A stretch of 37,107 nucleotides of DNA from contig JAIXYK010000003.1 in assembly GCA_027490225.1 (NCBI GenBank), positions 1 to 37,107 on the forward strand, in the 5' to 3' direction. Both the position numbers and the translations under genes were made by a program. The notes under the pieces were generated by a model. The model did no database searches. It was not told the origin of the DNA and was given only the letters and a program-made list of their open reading frames with translations. Source of the stretch: Bacteroidota bacterium. GTDB lineage: Bacteria; Bacteroidota; Bacteroidia; M30B66. Shown here piece by piece: positions 1 to 7,131 of this stretch (position 1 is the stretch's first letter; each line of letters begins with the position of its first letter).

Positions 1-1
1 T

Positions 2-655
2 GATGTAGTTGACGAAAAACCATTGGTAAGAAATACAGAAGCTGGTCAATTAATGGTTCCAGTTGAGAGCTATGGAATTAAACTTTTATCTATTGGTTTT
101 TTTGCTGATCCTTCACAAGCAGTAGTTTGGCGAGGCCCAATGGCTTCTAAGGCTCTTACACAACTTTTTAGAGATGCAGATTGGGGCGAATTAGATTACC
201 TAATCATAGATTTACCGCCCGGAACTGGAGACATTCACCTTACATTGGTAAGCGGAATTCCTTTAACTGGCGCCATCATAGTTACCACACCTCAACTGGT
301 AGCTTTAGCAGATGCTGAAAAAGCAGTGAGCATGTTTCAAATTCCTTCTATAAATGTTCCGGTTTTGGGCATAGTAGAAAACATGTCATATTTTACTCCT
401 GCAGAATTGCCTGATAATAAATATTATCTTTTCGGAAAAGACGGAGGAAAACAAATGGCAGAAAAGCTAAATGTTCCATTACTGGCGCAATTGCCGTTGG
501 TTCAAAGTATCAGAGAAGCAGGCGATAGCGGCCGTCCTGCAGGTTTACAAGACAACACACCTGTTAGTAAGGCCTTTCTTCAGTTGGCAATGAATGTGGC
601 TCAGCAGGTTGCTTTAAAGAATGCAGGTGTTAAACCAAAGGAAGTTACCGCTTAG
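2..655 (+). CDS. mrp: Mrp/ApbC-type Fe-S carrier P-loop ATPase, 3' part
   Basis: The reading frame is open from the left edge, so this is the C-terminal 217 residues of a Mrp/NBP35-family ATPase that in other bacteria carries Fe-S clusters to apoproteins in the cytoplasm. The Walker A end is outside the window. The family motif IIDLPPGTGD, the stretch TTPQLVALADAEKAV and VENMSYF are present. A TTG at 23 could be mistaken for a start, but the frame continues upstream of it (DVVDEKP), so it is internal. There is no cysteine at all in the visible part, so the CxxC pair that follows VENMS in E. coli Mrp is missing. A NifU-type scaffold gene follows after 26 bases on the same strand, which supports a role in Fe-S assembly. 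The family call is secure; the Fe-S role is inferred. Confidence 0.93.
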   Translation, partial: DVVDEKPLVRNTEAGQLMVPVESYGIKLLSIGFFADPSQAVVWRGPMASKALTQLFRDADWGELDYLIIDLPPGTGDIHLTLVSGIPLTGAIIVTTPQLVALADAEKAVSMFQIPSINVPVLGIVENMSYFTPAELPDNKYYLFGKDGGKQMAEKLNVPLLAQLPLVQSIREAGDSGRPAGLQDNTPVSKAFLQLAMNVAQQVALKNAGVKPKEVTA

Positions 656-666
656 ATAAATTATAA

Positions 667-674
667 TATCTTCG
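667..674 (+). promoter_or_regulatory. Possible -7 promoter element close to the NifU-like start
   Basis: TATCTTCG lies 7 bases upstream of the ATG at 682 and differs by one base from the Bacteroidota -7 consensus TAnnTTTG. If used, the mRNA would have almost no leader. I see no clear -33 TTG. The gene may equally be read through from mrp. Confidence 0.25.
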
Positions 675-681
675 CAAAACC

Positions 682-942
682 ATGCAAGTAGAAGAAAAAT
701 CTAATTTAATAAGAAGAATAGAGGAAGCGATAGATACCATTCGTCCTTATTTAGAGGCAGATGGAGGAGATATTACCGTAACTGATATCACTGAAGATTT
801 TCAAGCCATGGTTCAATTACACGGAGCTTGCAGTTCTTGTTCTATGAGTAGTATGACATTGAGGGCTGGTGTTGCAGAAGCTATAAAGCATGCTGTGCCA
901 GAAATAACCAATGTAGTGGCTATAAATATGCCTGAATTTTAA
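682..942 (+). CDS. NifU C-terminal-domain Fe-S cluster scaffold
   Basis: An 86-residue protein consisting of just the NifU C-terminal (Nfu) domain. The diagnostic features are IRPYLEADGGDI near residues 20-31 and the cluster-binding CSSC motif in GACSSCSMS around residues 49-57. Nfu proteins bind a transient 4Fe-4S cluster, often at a dimer interface, and pass it to target enzymes. It starts at ATG 682 immediately after mrp on the same strand, so scaffold and carrier ATPase are probably made together. No A-type domain is fused to it, unlike E. coli NfuA. Family assignment is secure; the target proteins are unknown. Confidence 0.93.
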   Translation: MQVEEKSNLIRRIEEAIDTIRPYLEADGGDITVTDITEDFQAMVQLHGACSSCSMSSMTLRAGVAEAIKHAVPEITNVVAINMPEF

Positions 943-978
943 GCTTGTAAACCTAAATTTAGTTTATTCAAAAACTGT

Positions 979-2055
979 TTATTTCGTTTTAGCAGAAGTT
1001 ACCTGGTCTGTATAAAACTCTAAAATCGTTTTCGATTTAATCAACTTTTCTGGTTCTGCTGTTTTTACAACATACGTTTCGGTTTTATTTCCAAAATCAT
1101 CGTATTTGTAAGTAGTAGATTGGACAATTGCAGCGGTAGCATTTAATTCTGATTCTCTTATCTTTTCTCCGAAGGCATTAAATACCATTTGTGTTCCATT
1201 TACTTTTTCTAATGTTTTTGCAGGGCAAGTAGCACACATTTTTGAAACCATGCTTGTAATTGAACTATCGGTGTAAGTCAATTCGTTGCGGTAAATCTCT
1301 TTTTGTTCTTCATCGTAACCTGATTGCTTAATGATTCTGTAATCGTTGTCGAGTTGATATTTGTAATACACCCAACTTAACATTTTGCGCTTTTCCTTAT
1401 TATTATAAACTGTTTCCTGCAAAATCATTCCTTGGTTATCGTATTCGTAAACAATTAATTGAGCTTGTGGGCCTACTCTGTTTCCTGCACTATCTAGTTC
1501 ATAATGACAAGTCTGAAGTAGTTTTCCTTTATCATTCCAAATATCATCGTACATTTTTTTATTTACAATTTTACCCGCTACTAAGTTTTGCTCTTCTTTC
1601 AAATAACCTTTCTCGTCGTAAATAAATAACTTCTGCTTTAGTAAAGTATCACCCTTTGTTAAGGTCTCAATTTTGGCAATTTTTTGGTCAGGTAAAAAAG
1701 TAGTTACTTCTTTTTCGTTTTTTCCAATAAATTTTAATTCTTGTTTTTGCAATTTACCCGTTGCGTCGTATGTGTATTTTATGTCGCCTGCTTTGTTTCC
1801 ATTGTCAGCAAAAACCCCTGAAGATTTGTATTTACCTTTTGCATCTAATAGGTCTTGTTGCTTTAAATATTCTCTTCCTGTTGAAGGAGAAACATCAAAA
1901 GAATAGCGTGTTTTTAAAACTGGGGCAGGTCTTCTCTCCTGTTTTTTGAACATTTTACCTGGATTTTCCAGAATAAATTGTTGTGCTTGAATGCTATAAA
2001 AGCCCACTGTGAGCAATAACATCAACAAAAATCTTAGTATATGTGTGTGATTCAT
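979..2055 (-). CDS. Secreted protein with YD-like repeats, function unknown
   Basis: I choose ATG 2055, which gives 358 residues and opens with a clean signal peptide (MNHTHILRFLLMLLLTVGF, cleavage near SIQAQQ). An AAAAGGA-like stretch lies just upstream. The frame stays open to 2154, but that extension has no export signal at its start. The mature part has repeated Y-D-x-x-G-x-L type strands (YDATGKLQ, YDEKGYLK, WNDKGKLL, YDNQGMIL, YDDFGNKT), like the YD/RHS-type repeats often found in Bacteroidota surface proteins. A CATC motif occurs late in the chain. There is no T9SS sorting domain and no lipobox. It converges on the NifU-like gene with a 36-base gap. The localisation (periplasm or surface) is inferred and the function is unknown. 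Confidence 0.75.
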   Translation of the reverse strand: MNHTHILRFLLMLLLTVGFYSIQAQQFILENPGKMFKKQERRPAPVLKTRYSFDVSPSTGREYLKQQDLLDAKGKYKSSGVFADNGNKAGDIKYTYDATGKLQKQELKFIGKNEKEVTTFLPDQKIAKIETLTKGDTLLKQKLFIYDEKGYLKEEQNLVAGKIVNKKMYDDIWNDKGKLLQTCHYELDSAGNRVGPQAQLIVYEYDNQGMILQETVYNNKEKRKMLSWVYYKYQLDNDYRIIKQSGYDEEQKEIYRNELTYTDSSITSMVSKMCATCPAKTLEKVNGTQMVFNAFGEKIRESELNATAAIVQSTTYKYDDFGNKTETYVVKTAEPEKLIKSKTILEFYTDQVTSAKTK

Positions 2056-2184
2056 ATTTTTCCTTTTGTTACTGTGGATAAAAGTATGTTCTATTTTAGT
2101 GAAAAACAAGTAATTAACAAAGTTTTCAACAATCCGTACGGATAAAATCATCAAAAGGTTACGATTTATAGTGCTCCAATCTGC

Positions 2185-2192
2185 TATTTTTG
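2185..2192 (+). promoter_or_regulatory. Possible -7 promoter element for the 2208 gene
   Basis: TATTTTTG matches the Bacteroidota -7 consensus TAnnTTTG and ends 15 bases before the ATG at 2208, in the divergent gap between the YD-repeat gene and this one. No convincing -33 TTG is visible at the usual spacing. Confidence 0.3.
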
Positions 2193-2207
2193 AATCAATT
2201 AAAGAAA

Positions 2208-2612
2208 ATGAAAAAAGATATTGTGTATCCTGAAGTTACAGACGTAGCTGTATGTATTGTAAAAGAAAGTAATGATTCAGGAGAAGAAATCTGGAATGTT
2301 TATTTGGTAAATTTAAAGGGAGAAGACATTGAAAATGTTTTCGTAAGTTCTAAGGGGTATGGAACTTTAAATGGGGAAGAAGTAAAAACTTCACTTCTGA
2401 GGCATTTTATTGGAAACATGCCAGCCTTAACATTCAATAAAGTGGAGCCAATAATGGAAGATGTTTTCGCGCTGACGAATGAATTTTGGGTAAGCTTTTA
2501 TGAAAACAATGTACTTTACGATAAGAAGTTTATCTTTTTACCAGAAACAGTTAAAGAAGAATATTTGACTCAAATTCCTGTTCTATTTAAAAAGGGCGTT
2601 ATGATAAAGTAA
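2208..2612 (+). CDS. Small conserved hypothetical protein (134 aa)
   Basis: A 134-residue soluble protein starting at ATG 2208 (MKKDIVYPEV), preceded by an A-rich stretch and a TAnnTTTG box. An in-frame TTG at 2190 lies inside that promoter-like box and is unlikely to be the start. There is no signal peptide, membrane segment or cysteine cluster. The sequence is acidic and strand-rich (WNVYLVNLKGEDIENVFVSS, FWVSFYENNVLYDKKFIF). I do not recognise the family by function. I have the impression that similar proteins exist in other Bacteroidota but cannot check it. The exonuclease gene follows 107 bases later on the same strand; a separate transcript is possible. Confidence 0.75.
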   Translation: MKKDIVYPEVTDVAVCIVKESNDSGEEIWNVYLVNLKGEDIENVFVSSKGYGTLNGEEVKTSLLRHFIGNMPALTFNKVEPIMEDVFALTNEFWVSFYENNVLYDKKFIFLPETVKEEYLTQIPVLFKKGVMIK

Positions 2613-2719
2613 AACTTGGCAAATCTTAAGTTGTTGATTATATTATTATTAAGCATTAAATAAAGTAGCATTACATATGAATTTTAAACATATCCATTTA
2701 TTAAATTATAAAAATTATT

Positions 2720-3421
2720 ATGCATTCATTATTAGAAAAGGTGTTGTTTTTAGATATAGAAACAGTGCCACAAAAACCCAATTTCGATTCGCTTGATGAA
2801 ATAGAACAACAGTTCTGGACAAAAAAAACCAATCAACTTTCAAAAAAAGAAGAAAGCCCAGCTGAGCTTTATCAAAGAGCGGGCATTTATGCAGAATTTG
2901 GAAAGATTGTTTGTATTTCTATTGGAAAGATTTCAGGAAAAAACAGCCCAATTTTCCAATTACAGAGTTTTATGGAAGAAGATGAAAAGCTCTTGCTTCA
3001 GAAGTTTAGAAAATTCCTCGAAACCCAACAAAACAAATTGCTGTGTGCCCACAATGGCAAGGAATTCGACTTTCCTTATATTGCAAGGCGCATGTTGGTA
3101 TATGGTATTGAATTACCAAAAATATTACAGCTCGCAGGTAAAAAACCTTGGGAAATTCCACACTTAGATACATTGGAACTTTGGAAATTCGGAGATTATA
3201 AGCATTACACCTCATTAGACTTGTTGGCGCATATTTTCAAAATTCCATCGCCCAAAAAAGAAACCAGCGGTGAAATGGTGTTTGATTTATGGTGGAATAA
3301 AAAAGACAAAAAACGGATAAGAGATTACTGTGAGCAAGACACATTAACTGTTGCACAGCTATTTTGCGCTTTTAATGGAATAGATAGATTTAGTCAGGAA
3401 CAAATTGAACGCATAAGGTAA
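2720..3421 (+). CDS. PolB-like DEDDy 3'-5' exonuclease
   Basis: A 233-residue stand-alone exonuclease of the family related to the proofreading domain of B-family DNA polymerases. The ExoI motif is FLDIETVP (Asp12, Glu14). The ExoII motif is AHNGKEFDFPYI (Asp117). The ExoIII motif is YCEQDTLTV (Tyr203, Asp207), which places it in the DEDDy class. All four metal-binding acids and the tyrosine are present, so it should be active on DNA or RNA 3' ends. No polymerase domain is attached. It is cytoplasmic and is flanked by a hypothetical protein and a convergent DUF2461 gene, which say nothing about its repair pathway. Confidence 0.88.
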   Translation: MHSLLEKVLFLDIETVPQKPNFDSLDEIEQQFWTKKTNQLSKKEESPAELYQRAGIYAEFGKIVCISIGKISGKNSPIFQLQSFMEEDEKLLLQKFRKFLETQQNKLLCAHNGKEFDFPYIARRMLVYGIELPKILQLAGKKPWEIPHLDTLELWKFGDYKHYTSLDLLAHIFKIPSPKKETSGEMVFDLWWNKKDKKRIRDYCEQDTLTVAQLFCAFNGIDRFSQEQIERIR

Positions 3422-3453
3422 ATGAAGATTGGTATTTTTTTATAGAATCCATC

Positions 3454-4116
3454 TTAAATTAAAGATTCTCCATTTAAATCTGTAGTTAACACCTCACTCA
3501 TATAATCGAAAAAAGGCCTCATTGCAAGGAAAGTTGCCATTACTTCTTTTCCAAAATCAGGAGATAAGATTTCTGTATCTTTAAATTTTCGCATTACAAC
3601 AAATTGCTTTTTCTTAATTAAATCGATGGCAGGATGATTTTTATCAAAACCCTTGGGTGCCGTTTTCACACCTTCGTCTCCTTGAAGTTCCCCAAAATAT
3701 TTTTTGAAAGTCTTGTTAGCAGTTATCTTTTCTAAAGTTGTAGTGTCCATTTCGAATTCTTTGCGAATGCGCAGTAAATCATTACTATTGGGCGACCAGA
3801 AACCTCCACCTACAAAGCTCTCATTAGGTTCTAAGTGAATGTAATATCCTCCGCGTAACATGGGTTTGGTGCGCGAAAAGCCACATCCAAAATTATTTTT
3901 ATAGGGCGATTTATCTTTTGAAAAACGTACATCCTTATAAATTCTAAAAATGTGAATGCCTTGTAAACTGTCGTGTTTTTGGAGTTGAGTATAAACCTGG
4001 TTGAAAAAGCTTTTATTTTCTTGCATAACATCATCGTGTATGTGTTTATGTTGCAAAAACCACTCACGGTTGTTATTTTCTTTCAATTGTTGTAGAAATT
4101 CAAATGCATTTTTCAT
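3454..4116 (-). CDS. DUF2461 (TIGR02453) family protein
   Basis: A 220-residue soluble protein. It shows the family's features in order: an N-terminal FLQQLKENNNREWF segment (residues 8-21), a central VRFSKDKSPYKNNFG motif, GGYYIHLEPNESFVGGGFW, and a C-terminal AMRPFFDYMSEVL helix. I choose ATG 4116 (MKNAFEFL), where family members normally begin; the frame stays open upstream to 4176. DUF2461 proteins are widespread in bacteria and fungi and have no established function. It converges on the exonuclease gene with a gap of about 32 bases. Confidence 0.88.
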   Translation of the reverse strand: MKNAFEFLQQLKENNNREWFLQHKHIHDDVMQENKSFFNQVYTQLQKHDSLQGIHIFRIYKDVRFSKDKSPYKNNFGCGFSRTKPMLRGGYYIHLEPNESFVGGGFWSPNSNDLLRIRKEFEMDTTTLEKITANKTFKKYFGELQGDEGVKTAPKGFDKNHPAIDLIKKKQFVVMRKFKDTEILSPDFGKEVMATFLAMRPFFDYMSEVLTTDLNGESLI

Positions 4117-4220
4117 AATGCGAAACAAGTAAAAATTTAGACGATGTTGGATTTTTGTTTCAAAAAAAGCATTCAAAATAATGGCGACTGCCGCTTCGTA
4201 CCTTGCTTCACCGCGTTTTT

Positions 4221-4248
4221 CTAGCCTCAGGCTAAAACCTGCGGCTAG
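4221..4248. repeat. REP-like palindromic hairpin
   Basis: CTAGCC-T-CAGG (4221-4231) and CCTG-C-GGCTAG (4238-4248) can pair in an 11-position stem with one mismatch and a six-base loop (CTAAAA). It sits between the DUF2461 start and the 3' end of the T9SS cargo gene, in DNA that is more GC-rich than its surroundings. There is no T-run after the stem on either strand, so a classical terminator is less likely than a palindromic intergenic repeat. Confidence 0.6.
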
Positions 4249-4257
4249 AGAAGAGGA

Positions 4258-5505
4258 TTACTCTTTCACAATCTTTTTTGTAATTGTTCCATTTATGGTT
4301 TCAAATTTAACCAAGTAAATACCAGGGCTCAATTTTTCAAGGTTTATAGCAGATTGAAATCTTTCTGAATAGATTGTCTGTCCTGTTATAGAAACAATTT
4401 GAATGATTGCGTTTTGGGAAGTTAAGGGTTCCCAATTTTTGAACTGCAATTCTGAAGACACCGGATTAGGATAACATTGAATTTTATTTTCCAAGTTTAT
4501 CAATTCATTCATTCCTACAGAAGAAAATTCTTGATTTACAATTATATATCCATTGTCGCCAACACCAAATACAACTGAGTCGCTGTGAGAAGAAAAATCA
4601 TTAATGGTTGTATCTACAGAGGTGTAATTCCAATTTACACCATCACCTATATTTTCGTAAACAAGTCCGCCAGATGAAGATGAGGGCTTTCCTCCAACAT
4701 ATATTTTATCATTGCCAGATTTATGTAGGGCAAAAAAATTGGGGTAGAAGAAAGTGGCTGAATTAATATCTTCTTGCCAAGAAAGTCCTCCATCTGTTGA
4801 AATGTACAGCCCGAAACCGGTATTTTCAGTTTCATAACTGGCATAACAGAGATTAGCATTTACAATTAATACATCCGTTAAAGGATTGGCACTAGCTGAA
4901 GTGGAAATTGTATCCCAATTTTCGCCTTGGTCTGTTGTGCGCAAGATATAACCACTTGTACTGGCAGCTAATCCAAAAATGTTAGGCAAAAAATCAAATC
5001 CAACAATTCTATTGCTAGAGTTCAAATTAGAAGCGTTTATTGTGGCTGTGCTCCATTGGTTAGCGTTTAACTTATTTATTATTTCACCACTAAAACAACC
5101 CGAGCCGCCAATAAATCCATTGTTCTCATCGGTAAAATACATGCCTTCATTGAAACAAGAAGATAAATCTTGTAAAGATGTCCAACTTGTTCCTCCGTCT
5201 GTTGTTTTGTAAACGTTAAATGTGCTTAGCGTAATAAATCCTACATTTTCTGTTACAAATTCTAAGGAAGTAATATCACCAATAGATGTGATACCTTGAG
5301 GAGTAATTGGGTTCCAGGTTTGTCCGCCATTGGTAGTTTTCAAAAGCGTGTTTTGATTTCCACCTATATAACCTATAGTTGGAGATGGAAAATCAATAGC
5401 ATTTAATTTGTTAGTGGTTCCAGACGTAACTGTAAACCAATTTTGCGCCATAGTTGTTGAGCCAATCAAAAATAAGGCAGCTGCAAGAATATCTTTCGTT
5501 TTCAT
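4258..5505 (-). CDS. Secreted Asp-box (BNR-like) repeat protein with T9SS type A sorting domain
   Basis: A 415-residue T9SS substrate. A signal peptide (MKTKDILAAALFLIGSTTMAQ) is followed by a beta-propeller-like region. The propeller region has repeated Asp-box motifs of the form T-x-D/N-x-G-x-x-W: TTNGGQTWNPI, TTDGGTSWTSL, TTDQGENWDTI and STDGGLSWQED. This pattern resembles the Ycf48/photosystem-stability-like propellers common in Bacteroidota exoproteins. The last 75 or so residues are a type A sorting domain with CYPNPVSSELQF, a GQTIYSE strand, LSPGIYLVKF and the ending TKKIVKE. It is predicted to be exported by Sec, then T9SS, and to be surface-anchored or released. Its ligand is unknown. 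The AraC-type regulator lies 67 bases upstream on the same strand. Confidence 0.87.
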   Translation of the reverse strand: MKTKDILAAALFLIGSTTMAQNWFTVTSGTTNKLNAIDFPSPTIGYIGGNQNTLLKTTNGGQTWNPITPQGITSIGDITSLEFVTENVGFITLSTFNVYKTTDGGTSWTSLQDLSSCFNEGMYFTDENNGFIGGSGCFSGEIINKLNANQWSTATINASNLNSSNRIVGFDFLPNIFGLAASTSGYILRTTDQGENWDTISTSASANPLTDVLIVNANLCYASYETENTGFGLYISTDGGLSWQEDINSATFFYPNFFALHKSGNDKIYVGGKPSSSSGGLVYENIGDGVNWNYTSVDTTINDFSSHSDSVVFGVGDNGYIIVNQEFSSVGMNELINLENKIQCYPNPVSSELQFKNWEPLTSQNAIIQIVSITGQTIYSERFQSAINLEKLSPGIYLVKFETINGTITKKIVKE

Positions 5506-5572
5506 TTTTTGTGATTTTAATTTTACACAATATTATCGCTAACAAGTGGCTGAAAGAATATACAATTGCTCC

Positions 5573-6412
5573 TTATGCTTGTACATTTTTGAATTCGGAA
5601 GGTGAAAGTCCTGTTTGTGTTTTGAAGAATTTACTAAAGTGGGCAGGATCAATAAAATTAAGTTCGTAAGCTACTTCCTTGGCAGGAATGCCAGTATTTA
5701 AGAGTCGCTTGGCTTCCAAAATCAATTGTTTGTGTATCAAAGAACTAACTGTTTCTCCGGTTCTTTGATGCAATATATCATTTAGCTGTTTTTCTGAAAC
5801 GCTTAATACAGTTGCGTAGTCTTTTACTTTTTTAAGCGTTTTGTATTCTTTGTTTAGCATTCTTCGGAAGTTCACATAAACATCATTGTTTCTTAATTCT
5901 ACATTTAAATTCCCATAATTTTTTTGTCTTAGGCAGTTCATGAATAAAAGCTGTAAGTGATTCTGAACGACTAGACTTTTGAAAGGCTCATTAGAAGAAT
6001 ATTCCTTCCAAGCTTTTTCTACATTCCATATTAATTCTTCGGTAAACGATTGTTCAAATTTATAATTAGGCGCAAATTCGGTTACTTCAAAACAGATATG
6101 ATTCATGAGCAGGTTTTCAATTTCTTTTGTTTGTTCTAAAAGATTTAATTCGAAAATAAACACATATCCAATGGAGTCGAGCGCTCTTTTTACCTGATGC
6201 ACCTGCCCTGGTGCTACAATGTGTATTGAATAATCTTGTATTGGAAATTCAACAAAATCAATAATATGCGTTCCTCCACCTTTTAAGAAAACCATGAATT
6301 CAAAATAGTTATGCCTATGAGGTTCCGTAGAATCATAATGCGTTAATGTTCCTAACATATCCATTCTAAGTTCTTTTTTATGAACTTCTGACAAATCGTG
6401 AATTGGAATCAT
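5573..6412 (-). CDS. AraC-family transcriptional regulator (cupin sensor + HTH)
   Basis: A 279-residue regulator. Residues 1 to about 150 form a cupin-type sensor (HYDSTEPHRHNYFEFMVFLKG, HIVAPGQVHQV). The C-terminal 90 or so residues form the double helix-turn-helix DNA-binding domain. The first helix-turn-helix is VKDYATVLSVSEKQLNDILHQRTG, continuing into LIHKQLILEAKRLLN; the second is PAKEVAYELNFIDPAHFSKFFKTQTGLSPSEFK, close to the AraC signature. The ATG at 6412 fits the family's length. It is read away from the lipoprotein gene at 6586 across a 173-base gap, and towards the T9SS cargo gene. Either could be a target, but no operator was identified. The effector is unknown; the sensor histidines (HRHNYFEF) resemble those of sugar- or small-metabolite-sensing members. 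Confidence 0.93.
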   Translation of the reverse strand: MIPIHDLSEVHKKELRMDMLGTLTHYDSTEPHRHNYFEFMVFLKGGGTHIIDFVEFPIQDYSIHIVAPGQVHQVKRALDSIGYVFIFELNLLEQTKEIENLLMNHICFEVTEFAPNYKFEQSFTEELIWNVEKAWKEYSSNEPFKSLVVQNHLQLLFMNCLRQKNYGNLNVELRNNDVYVNFRRMLNKEYKTLKKVKDYATVLSVSEKQLNDILHQRTGETVSSLIHKQLILEAKRLLNTGIPAKEVAYELNFIDPAHFSKFFKTQTGLSPSEFKNVQA

Positions 6413-6585
6413 TTATTGCGATTTTAAATATTGAATTAAGTTATGAATAAAATTTATTAGTCATTTGCAAAATAAGTAACAAATCTCTTTTATTATTCAC
6501 TTCTAAAGAAGTCACAAATTTCGAATTAATAATTTTGATTCCATCTTTTCCTCATTTTGATGTAAATTGCAGCGATTTTTAAGAT

Positions 6586-7131
6586 ATGTCTTTACACGTT
6601 AAAATTGTTTTGCTTTTTGTAATTGTTTCTATTTCCTCTTGTAAAGGGCGATTAGAAAAGCACGGAGAAGCATTTGCTGAATTAATTAAAAACGATGAAG
6701 GCGTTTTTCGTGGTTTAAACATTGGCGATTCACAAGATGTGGTGCAGGAAGCAGAGGGAATTGCACCTTCAGAATCTGGCGATAATCTATTGTCTTATGA
6801 AGGCAAAACAGGTGAAACAGGAAACTACAACATTAAATATGGCTTTGAATCTGATAAACTCTATGAAATTTTAGTAGAAGCAGAATTCGATAAATTAGAA
6901 GAAGGACAAAAAATGCTGGTTGGTTTCAGAGAATATTTTAACGAGAAATATGGCCCTTACGAAAAAGAAGGAGGCTATCTTGTTTGGAATATTGCCAATG
7001 GCTCAAATAACCAGCCCGTAACTATAGAAATGGTAGATGAAAGTGAATTTGCAGATTTTAAACAATGGTCGCTTTCTATCTACTTGCACAAACCTGTAAG
7101 TGAAAATCCTGTTAGTCAACCGGCATTGTGA
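6586..7131 (+). CDS. Predicted lipoprotein, function unknown
   Basis: A 181-residue protein with a lipoprotein signal peptide: MSLHVKIVLLFVIVSISSC, lipobox I-S-S-C with Cys19 as the lipidated residue. The mature part is acidic and includes RGLNIGDSQDVVQEAEG, a pattern seen in small envelope proteins of the SmpA/BamE-like kind, but I cannot confirm homology. Its TGA stop (7129-7131) overlaps the GTG start (7128) of the ABC ATPase, so the two are probably translated in a coupled way. A TAATTTTG at 6530-6537 matches the phylum's -7 element and could serve this operon. It is predicted to be membrane-anchored; its role is unknown. Confidence 0.8.
   Translation: MSLHVKIVLLFVIVSISSCKGRLEKHGEAFAELIKNDEGVFRGLNIGDSQDVVQEAEGIAPSESGDNLLSYEGKTGETGNYNIKYGFESDKLYEILVEAEFDKLEEGQKMLVGFREYFNEKYGPYEKEGGYLVWNIANGSNNQPVTIEMVDESEFADFKQWSLSIYLHKPVSENPVSQPAL

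Noticed and set aside
23-25. TTG as start of the Mrp gene
   Set aside because: The frame is open upstream to the window edge with family-like sequence, so the gene is truncated by the edge.
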